In this document: piece after piece, positions 7,216 to 11,997 of the stretch
How the letters are laid out: each line of letters begins with the position of its first letter
How positions within the stretch are numbered: position 1 is the first letter of the stretch
Origin: an uncultured Achromobacter sp.
GTDB lineage: Bacteria > Pseudomonadota > Gammaproteobacteria > Burkholderiales > Burkholderiaceae_B
DNA: 11,997 nt
Assembly (NCBI GenBank): GCA_913775005.1
Contig: CAJYKY010000252.1
Span: 1-11,997 of the forward strand
Direction: 5' to 3'
Notes under the pieces: generated by a model
The model's database searches: none
Told to the model about the DNA's origin: nothing
What the model saw: the letters and a program-made list of their open reading frames with translations, nothing else
Made by a program: the position numbers and the translations under genes

Positions 7216-7261
7216 AAAAAAAAAACTTGACGATGAATAGCGCGCTATTTAATATTGCGCA
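7216..7261 (+). promoter_or_regulatory. ohrR promoter with upstream A-tract; predicted leaderless transcript
   Basis: TTGACG at 7227-7232 matches the -35 consensus at 5 of 6 positions. TAATAT at 7250-7255 is a -10 candidate at exactly 17-bp spacing. A run of ten A at 7216-7225 sits directly upstream of the -35, where an UP element would act. Transcription would begin about 7261-7263, at or within the ohrR ATG (7262). No Shine-Dalgarno sequence is visible before that ATG, consistent with a leaderless mRNA. The alternative -10 TTTAAT (7248-7253) has only a 15-bp spacer. Confidence 0.55.
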
Positions 7262-7264
7262 ATG
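7236..7264 (+). promoter_or_regulatory. Probable OhrR operator at its own gene
   Basis: Dyad centred on 7250: GCGC (7240-7243), TATT, T, AATA, then GCGC (7257-7260). It contains two perfect palindromes, AATAGCGCGCTATT (7236-7249) and ATTGCGCAAT (7254-7263). The same 29-bp element recurs before ohr at 7787-7815 with 22 identities in the same orientation. It covers the -10 and the start codon, so bound OhrR should block its own transcription. Known OhrR/MarR operators are AT-rich dyads; the match to this one is inference. Confidence 0.65.
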
Positions 7265-7735
7265 AAATCCAAACCCGCCGCGAAAGCCAAATCCAAAAGC
7301 GCGTTCAACCCGCTGCTGCTGGACAGCCAGTTGTGCTTCGCCCTGTACTCGACCTCGCTGGCGATGAACAAGGTGTACCGCAAGCTGCTGCGCGGGCTGG
7401 ATCTGACGTACCCGCAATACCTCGTGATGTTGGTGCTGTGGGAACGGGATGAAATCACGGTAACGGATATCGGCGAACGGCTGTTCCTGGATTCCGCCAC
7501 GCTGACGCCGTTGCTCAAGCGCCTGGAAGCGGCTGGTCTGGTGACGCGCAAGCGCGCGGTCGACGACGAACGCCAGGTGATCGTGGCGCTGACCCCGCAG
7601 GGGCGTGCGCTGCGCGAGCAGGCGGAAGTGGTGCCGCATTCCATTGCCGCGGCGGCGCAGTGCACGTTGGATGAAGCGCAAGGCATGATGAAAACGCTGC
7701 ATGCGCTGCGGGAAAAGTTGGTCGACAGTCTTTGA
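7262..7735 (+). CDS. ohrR: OhrR, organic-hydroperoxide-sensing MarR-family repressor
   Basis: 157-aa MarR-family winged-helix repressor that is released from DNA when its reactive cysteine is oxidised by organic hydroperoxides. The sensor region is intact: Cys25 in SQLCFALYS, with Tyr30 and Tyr50 as the probable hydrogen-bonding tyrosines. A second cysteine, Cys134, near the C-terminal dimer helix matches the two-cysteine (Xanthomonas-type) OhrR class, which forms an intersubunit disulfide. The winged helix covers about 60-112 (VTDIGERLFLDSATLTPLLKRLEAAG, then the basic wing RKRAVDDERQV). A Lys/Ala/Ser-rich N-terminal tail of about 15 residues is extra. ATG 7262 has no Shine-Dalgarno site but lies at the predicted transcription start. 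ohr follows after 148 nt, the standard OhrR target. Confidence 0.93.
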   Translation: MKSKPAAKAKSKSAFNPLLLDSQLCFALYSTSLAMNKVYRKLLRGLDLTYPQYLVMLVLWERDEITVTDIGERLFLDSATLTPLLKRLEAAGLVTRKRAVDDERQVIVALTPQGRALREQAEVVPHSIAAAAQCTLDEAQGMMKTLHALREKLVDSL

Positions 7736-7766
7736 AGTGTGGAATGGCGCCTGTCGCTATTCATGT

Positions 7767-7797
7767 AGTAAGTAATGCGTGTAATAAGTAGTGCGCG
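7767..7797 (+). repeat. Imperfect tandem repeat upstream of ohr
   Basis: AGTAAGTAATGCGTG (7767-7781) and AATAAGTAGTGCGCG (7783-7797) match at 12 of 15 positions with a 16-bp period. The second copy runs into the predicted OhrR operator, so the first could be an accessory half-site or simply a decayed duplication. The rest of the 148-nt ohrR-ohr gap shows no gene and no clear terminator hairpin. Confidence 0.35.
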
Positions 7798-7815
7798 ATT
7801 TAATTGTGTGCTATG
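7787..7815 (+). promoter_or_regulatory. Probable OhrR operator upstream of ohr
   Basis: This 29-bp element is 22/29 identical to the one overlapping the ohrR start. Its dyad is centred on 7801 (ATTTAAT core, 7798-7804), with flanking TAG (7789-7791) and CTA (7811-7813) arms; 8 of 12 positions pair. It lies about 70-97 nt before the ohr ATG, where the ohr promoter should be, although I cannot place a convincing -35. Repression of ohr by OhrR through this site is the expected circuit. Confidence 0.65.
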
Positions 7816-7883
7816 TTGTTGAAACGGATTTTCCAAACCTGGGTCTAGCACCCGCCCTTCATTTCTAAAAAAGGAAACGCATC

Positions 7884-8309
7884 ATGTCTATCGAAAAAGT
7901 TCTGTACCGCGCCAATGCCACCGCCACCGGCGGCCGTGAAGGCCGTGGCGTCAGCGACGACGGCAATCTGGACGTCAAGCTGACCACCCCGCGCGAACTG
8001 GGCGGCGCAGGCGCTGCCGGCACGAACCCCGAGCAACTGTTCGCCGTGGGTTACTCGGCCTGCTTCCTGGGCGCCATGAAGTTCGTCGGCGGCCGTGACA
8101 AGATCGCGATTCCGGCCGACGTGTCGGTCAATGGCACCGTGGGCATCGGCCCCATCCCCACGGGCTTCGGCATTGAAGTCGAATTGAAGATCTCGCTGCC
8201 GGGCATGGACCGCGAGCAGGCTGAAAAGCTGGTCGCCGCCGCCCACATCGTGTGCCCGTACTCGAACGCCACGCGTGGCAACATCGACGTGACGTTGACG
8301 ATCGTCTAA
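7884..8309 (+). CDS. ohr: Ohr, organic hydroperoxide resistance protein (OsmC/Ohr family thiol peroxidase)
   Basis: Cytoplasmic thiol-dependent peroxidase that reduces organic and fatty-acid hydroperoxides to alcohols; in characterised homologues it is recycled by lipoylated proteins. Length is 141 aa, standard for Ohr. All catalytic residues are present at canonical positions: peroxidatic Cys60 (VGYSACFLGAM), resolving Cys124 (HIVCPYSNATRGN), Arg18 (GGREGR) and Glu50 (TNPEQLF). These separate true Ohr from OsmC. ATG 7884 has AAGGA at 7871-7875, 8 nt upstream. It sits downstream of ohrR with its own copy of the shared operator, so it should be induced by organic hydroperoxides. A strong hairpin terminator follows 20 nt after the stop codon. 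Confidence 0.96.
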   Translation: MSIEKVLYRANATATGGREGRGVSDDGNLDVKLTTPRELGGAGAAGTNPEQLFAVGYSACFLGAMKFVGGRDKIAIPADVSVNGTVGIGPIPTGFGIEVELKISLPGMDREQAEKLVAAAHIVCPYSNATRGNIDVTLTIV

Positions 8310-8329
8310 TTGATGCGGTGAATGAAGGT

Positions 8330-8383
8330 AACGTGCGCATCGGCGTTCAAGTTGAATGAACGCGGATGCGCACGTTTTCTATT
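8330..8383 (+). terminator. Intrinsic terminator after ohr, in the convergent gap with livF
   Basis: AACGTGCGCATC (8330-8341) pairs perfectly with GATGCGCACGTT (8365-8376). After one G-G mismatch an inner stem GCGTTCA (8343-8349) pairs with TGAACGC (8357-8363), leaving a 7-nt loop. TTTT (8375-8378) and further T follow on the plus strand. The gap 8310-8425 holds no gene. The hairpin is symmetric and may also stop the opposing livF transcript, although the minus-strand tail is less T-rich. Confidence 0.88.
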
Positions 8384-8425
8384 TCACGGCACATAGGCCG
8401 CATGCAATGTCGATGGCGCTTGCGC

Positions 8426-9148
8426 TTAATGCCCGCCGCCCAGATACGCGGCGACCACCGCCGGATCATGCTTGAGCTTGTCGGCGCTGCCATGCACGGA
8501 GATTCTCCCGTTCTCCAACACGTAGCCGTAATCCGCCACATTCAAGGCCGCTGCGGCGAATTGCTCTACCAGCAGCATCGTCACGCCTTCTTCCTTGAGC
8601 CGCGCGATGATGCGGAACACCTCTTCCACCAGAATCGGCGCCAGCCCCATCGACGGTTCGTCCAGCAGCACGAGTTCGGGGTTCAGCATGACCGCCCGCG
8701 CCATCGCCAGCATCTGCTGCTCGCCGCCTGACAACGTGCCGGCCAGCTGATCGCGCCGTTCCTTCAGGCGCGGAAACAGATCCATCGCGCGCCCCAGGTC
8801 CGCCTGCACATCGCCTTTGGGACGGCTGCCCGTCAGCCGGGGAAACGCGCCCAGCAGCAGGTTGTCCGTCACCGACAGCGTGGGAAACACGCGCCGGCCT
8901 TCGGGCGAATGCGCCAGACCCAGCCGCGCAATGCGATGCGATTCCATCCCGTCGATGCGTTTGCCGCTTAGCGTGATCTCGCCCGCTGTCGGCCGGATCA
9001 TGCCCGACAGCGCGCGCATCGTCGTCGTCTTGCCCGCGCCGTTCGAGCCAATCAATGTCACCACCTTGGCTTTCGGCACTTCCATGCTGATGCCGTGCAG
9101 CACCTTCACCTTGCCGTAACCCGCTTCCAGATTCTTGATCGATAGCAT
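8426..9148 (-). CDS. livF: LivF-like ATP-binding subunit of the second HAAT-family ABC transporter
   Basis: Cytoplasmic ATPase, 240 aa, normal LivF length. Motifs: Walker A GSNGAGKTT at 34-42, LSPEGRRVF-like LivF segment at about 80-88 (HSPEGRRVFP), ABC signature LSGGEQQ at 139-145, Walker B LVLLDEP at 159-165, MGLAP at 167-171, and VEQF at 194-197, where LivF proteins carry Gln in place of the H-loop His. The last gene of the right-hand operon, it starts 18 nt after the fused livMG gene, with GAGGA about 8 nt before its ATG. It should pair with the ATPase half of the fusion protein to make a heterodimeric motor. Confidence 0.92.
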   Translation of the reverse strand: MLSIKNLEAGYGKVKVLHGISMEVPKAKVVTLIGSNGAGKTTTMRALSGMIRPTAGEITLSGKRIDGMESHRIARLGLAHSPEGRRVFPTLSVTDNLLLGAFPRLTGSRPKGDVQADLGRAMDLFPRLKERRDQLAGTLSGGEQQMLAMARAVMLNPELVLLDEPSMGLAPILVEEVFRIIARLKEEGVTMLLVEQFAAAALNVADYGYVLENGRISVHGSADKLKHDPAVVAAYLGGGH

Positions 9149-9166
9149 CTTGTCGTCCTCTTGGCG

Positions 9167-11089
9167 TCAGGCGGGCGCGCCGCCCAGATACGCCTCGATA
9201 ACCTTGGCGTTGCTCTGCACTTCGTTGGGCAGCCCTTCGGCGATCTTCTGGCCAAAGTCCAGCACCGACACGGTGTCGCAAACCCCCATCACCACGTCCA
9301 TATGGTGTTCGATCAGGATCAGCGTGATGCCGTGGTCGCGCACCTTGCGGATGATGGCCAGCAGCTCGACGATGTCCGGCGCGGTCAGGCCGGCAGCGGG
9401 TTCGTCAAGCAAGAGCAGTTGCGGGTCCAGCGCCAGCGCGCGGGCAATTTCCAGGAGGCGTTGCTTGCCATAGGGCAGGTTGCGGGCTTCTTCGCTGGCC
9501 AGCGATTCCAGGCCCACGAACTCCAGCAGCGCCATGGCACGGGCGCGCGCGCCTTGCTCTTCGCCCTTCCATTTGGACGTGCGCAGCGCAATGCTCGCCA
9601 GCCCCGTCGTGAAAGTGTGGTGCAGACCCACCAGCACGTTTTCCAATGCCGTCATTTCGCCGAACAGCTGCACGTTCTGGAACGTGCGGGCGATGCCCGA
9701 CGCCGCGATGTCGGCAGGCGGCAGGCCCACCAGCGACTTGCCGGAAAATTCCACAGCGCCGGCCGTCGGCACGTAGATGCCGGTCAGCACGTTCATCATC
9801 GTGCTCTTGCCCGAGCCGTTGGGCCCGATCAGCCCATGAATGGTGCCGCGCTTGATGGTCAGGTCCACCTGGTTCAACGCCTTCAGGCCGCCGAACTGCA
9901 TCAATACGCTCTTGGCATGGAGCAGCGTTTCGCCCTTGCCCGCCACCGCGTCCGGCACGGCTTCCTGTTCCTTGACCAGGTCCTTCTTCACCGACAGCGC
10001 CGCGCGGCGCGTCGAGAAGAACAGGTTGCGCACAAAGCCCACGATGCCGTCGGGCAGGTAGTACACAACGAACAGGATCATCGCGCCGAAGATGGTCAGG
10101 CGCCAGTCGGTCACCGCATCCAGCCAGTACGAGAAGATTGCCAGCACGATGGTGCCCGCCACCGGCACGACCACGCGGCGCGGTTCGGCCCGGCCCTTGG
10201 ACACGGCCACGATGCTGCCCACCGTCACCAGAATGGCCACGGCCAGTGCGATCAGACGGAAGGTGCCGATGTCATCAAGCATCTTGGGCAGCAGCACGAT
10301 GATGGACGCGCCCAGAATGGCCCCGGTGCGGCTCTTGCGCCCGCCCATGATGATGGCCAGCAGGAACAGGATGGTGAGTTCGAAGTTGTACGTGTTGGGC
10401 GAGATGTACTGTTCGGAATACGAGTACAGCGCGCCGGCCAGGCCCGCGAAGCCCGCGCTGATCACGAAGGCGAACACCTTGTGCCGGTAGACCGACACGC
10501 CCATGCAGTCGGACGCGATCGGGCTGTCGCGCAGCGCTTCGAACGAGCGGCCCAGGTGCGATTTCAGGATGCGGTGCACGACGATCAGCGATATCACCAG
10601 CAACGCGCCCACCAGCCAGAAGTATTCGCTCTTGGTCAGGATGTGGCCGCCGATGGACGGCTTGGGGATCTTGATGCCCAAGGGGCCTTCGGTCATGAAG
10701 GTCATCTCGTTGATCAGGATCTGGATGATGGTGCCGAACGCCAGCGTCACCATCGCCAGGTACGGGCCCGTCACGCGCAACGCGGGCAACGCCAGCACCG
10801 CGCCAAAGGCCGCCGCAATCAGGATGGCAGCGGGCAACGTCACCCAGATGGGCATCTGCAAATGGAAGAACAGCACGCCGGCCACATACGAGCCGATACC
10901 GAACAGGCCGGCATGGCCCAGCGATACCTGGCCCGTGTAGCCGACCACGATATCGAGCCCGAACAGCAGGATCGAATAGATCATGATCGTTTCGATCAGG
11001 TGCAGGTAGTACGTGTTGGTCACGCCCAGCGGCACGGCGGCCAGGCAGGCCACGGCCACGACGGATAGCAAGAGGTGCAAGGGTTTCAT
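9167..11089 (-). CDS. Fused LivM permease-LivG ATPase of the second HAAT-family ABC transporter
   Basis: One 640-aa chain carrying two normally separate subunits. Residues 1-355 are a LivM permease: GYTGQVSLGHAGLFGIGSY (50-68), coupling loop LGRSFEALRDSPIASDCMG (179-197), and a terminal YYLPDGIVGF (343-352). A charged linker (about 360-385) leads to a LivG ATPase: Walker A GPNGSGKST (422-430), TFQN (469-472), signature LPYGKQR (538-544), Walker B LLLLDEP (558-564), H-loop in IEHHMD (593-598). Compared with the usual LivM end, the stretch at about 270-330 looks longer by one or two hydrophobic segments. ATG 11089 lies one codon (GCG) after the livH stop codon in the same frame; AAGGTG inside livH serves as ribosome site. 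No frameshift or stop interrupts the junction, so this is a real fusion. Confidence 0.92.
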   Translation of the reverse strand: MKPLHLLLSVVAVACLAAVPLGVTNTYYLHLIETIMIYSILLFGLDIVVGYTGQVSLGHAGLFGIGSYVAGVLFFHLQMPIWVTLPAAILIAAAFGAVLALPALRVTGPYLAMVTLAFGTIIQILINEMTFMTEGPLGIKIPKPSIGGHILTKSEYFWLVGALLVISLIVVHRILKSHLGRSFEALRDSPIASDCMGVSVYRHKVFAFVISAGFAGLAGALYSYSEQYISPNTYNFELTILFLLAIIMGGRKSRTGAILGASIIVLLPKMLDDIGTFRLIALAVAILVTVGSIVAVSKGRAEPRRVVVPVAGTIVLAIFSYWLDAVTDWRLTIFGAMILFVVYYLPDGIVGFVRNLFFSTRRAALSVKKDLVKEQEAVPDAVAGKGETLLHAKSVLMQFGGLKALNQVDLTIKRGTIHGLIGPNGSGKSTMMNVLTGIYVPTAGAVEFSGKSLVGLPPADIAASGIARTFQNVQLFGEMTALENVLVGLHHTFTTGLASIALRTSKWKGEEQGARARAMALLEFVGLESLASEEARNLPYGKQRLLEIARALALDPQLLLLDEPAAGLTAPDIVELLAIIRKVRDHGITLILIEHHMDVVMGVCDTVSVLDFGQKIAEGLPNEVQSNAKVIEAYLGGAPA

Positions 11090-11092
11090 CGC

Positions 11093-11965
11093 TTACACCT
11101 TCTTGATCGCGGTCTTGCCGAACAGGCCGGCGGGCTTGAAGGTCAGTACGAGCAGCAGCAACACCAGTCCCGGCACGTCTTTGTACCCCGTTGAAAGATA
11201 GAACCCGGTGGTGGTTTCGGCGATCCCCAGGATCAAGCCGCCCACCACGACACCCATCCCGCTGGACAGGCCGCCAATGATCGCCACGGCGAATGCCTTC
11301 AGCCCCAGCACCGCGCCCATCGTGGCGCCGGTCAGCGTCAACGGGGCGACCAGCACGCCGGCAAACGCGGCGGTCAGCGACGACAGCGCGTACGAAAACG
11401 TGATCACCATGCCGGTGTTGATGCCCATCAGCCCGGCCGCGTCACGGTCATTGGACGTGGCGACGAAAGCTTTGCCGTAGATGGATTTGCGATTGAAGAT
11501 TTCCACCAGAATCATCATGCCCAGCGCACCGAACACGACCAGCAGTTCCATCGGCAGCACGTTGGCGCCCAGCACCTGGATCGGCGCTTCGGGCAGCGGG
11601 GAGGGAAAGCGCAGGTCGTCGCGGCCCCAGATGTTTTCGGCCACGTTCTTGAAGATGATGCCCAGCGCGATGGTGGCCATGATCCAGCCGAATTCCGATC
11701 GCGTCTTGATGGCCGGCCGCACGCCCACGCGCTCAACCAGTGCGCCTTGCGCAAAGCCGAAGAGGCAGACGATGGGAATCATGACCCAGTAATTCACGCC
11801 CAGGCCGACGAGTGTCAGGCCGACCAGCGCGCCGAGCATCAGGGCTTCGCCCTGGCCGAAGTTCAGCGTGCCGGACGTGGCGAAGGTGAGCTGGTATCCG
11901 AACGCGATCACGGCATAGATCATGCCTAGCGCGATACCGCTATAGATGAGCTGTAGAAGAATCAT
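11093..11965 (-). CDS. livH: LivH-like permease of the second HAAT-family ABC transporter
   Basis: Inner-membrane permease, 290 aa, normal LivH length. It shows LNFGQGE at 34-40, a coupling loop SIYGKAFVATSNDRDAAGLM at 161-180, GGLSSGMGVVVGGL at 231-244, and the family ending KPAGLFG at 277-283. It should dimerise with the permease half of the LivM-LivG fusion encoded next. ATG 11965 has no good Shine-Dalgarno site (the minus strand upstream reads CAAGACACACACC), and only 32 nt of upstream sequence is visible, so the start is probable but not certain. The operon's binding protein is not in the window and may lie upstream beyond the right edge. Ligand unknown. Confidence 0.9.
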   Translation of the reverse strand: MILLQLIYSGIALGMIYAVIAFGYQLTFATSGTLNFGQGEALMLGALVGLTLVGLGVNYWVMIPIVCLFGFAQGALVERVGVRPAIKTRSEFGWIMATIALGIIFKNVAENIWGRDDLRFPSPLPEAPIQVLGANVLPMELLVVFGALGMMILVEIFNRKSIYGKAFVATSNDRDAAGLMGINTGMVITFSYALSSLTAAFAGVLVAPLTLTGATMGAVLGLKAFAVAIIGGLSSGMGVVVGGLILGIAETTTGFYLSTGYKDVPGLVLLLLVLTFKPAGLFGKTAIKKV

Positions 11966-11997
11966 GGTGTGTGTCTTGAGGCGCTGTGTTCCGTCCC

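Noticed and set aside
7201..7261. Terminator between the Crp/Fnr-type gene and ohrR
   Set aside because: The A-tracts lack a preceding hairpin on the plus strand. The palindrome at 7236-7249 is better explained as the OhrR operator.
7103..7702. 199-aa open frame on the minus strand across crp/ohrR
   Set aside because: Overlaps the well-supported ohrR in antisense, and its sequence is low-complexity Arg/Gln/His.
9161..11068. 635-aa open frame on the plus strand
   Set aside because: Exactly antisense to the LivM-LivG fusion. The product is a His/Gln/Arg-rich composition typical of the reverse of GC-rich coding DNA, with no recognisable domain.

Overview
The window is GC-rich and densely coded, with gene families and gene order typical of Betaproteobacteria, most likely Burkholderiales of the Alcaligenaceae (Achromobacter/Bordetella-like). 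That placement is inferred from protein style and gene order only. There are no RNA genes, insertion sequences, CRISPR arrays or phage genes that I can see.

Left block (about 26-6327, all on the minus strand, read right to left). One operon encodes an FAA1-type long-chain acyl-CoA synthetase, a LivG-like ATPase, a LivH-like permease, a LivM-like permease and a 444-residue periplasmic binding protein. The spacings are 5, 11 and 27 nt, then a structured 154-nt gap before the binding protein. The second ATPase (LivF) is not present and is expected just beyond the left edge. A CoA ligase as first gene suggests that the imported ligand is a carboxylic acid (fatty, aromatic or similar) activated to its CoA thioester on entry, rather than leucine/isoleucine/valine.

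Centre (6328-8425). A 165-bp divergent promoter region separates the ligase operon from a plus-strand Crp/Fnr-family regulator, its probable local regulator. Next come ohrR and ohr, the organic-hydroperoxide sensor/repressor and thiol peroxidase. Both carry their diagnostic residues (OhrR Cys25 with a second Cys134; Ohr Arg18, Glu50, Cys60, Cys124). The ohrR and ohr upstream regions share a 29-bp element, 22/29 identical and in the same orientation, built on a dyad centred on an ATTTAAT-like core. This is the likely OhrR operator. The ohrR promoter is placed so that the transcript should be leaderless or nearly so. A long perfect-stem hairpin after ohr ends the transcript against the convergent right block.

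Right block (8426-11965, minus strand). A second HAAT-family transporter: LivH permease, a 640-aa LivM-LivG fusion (permease plus ATPase in one chain) and LivF. The genes are 3 and 18 nt apart. Its binding protein is not in the window and may lie beyond the right edge. The two transporters differ in architecture (separate versus fused LivM/LivG), so they do not look like a recent duplication.

No radically new system is evident. The best leads are the transporter-ligase-regulator module, the paired OhrR operators with a leaderless ohrR, and the extra membrane segment in the LivM-LivG fusion.
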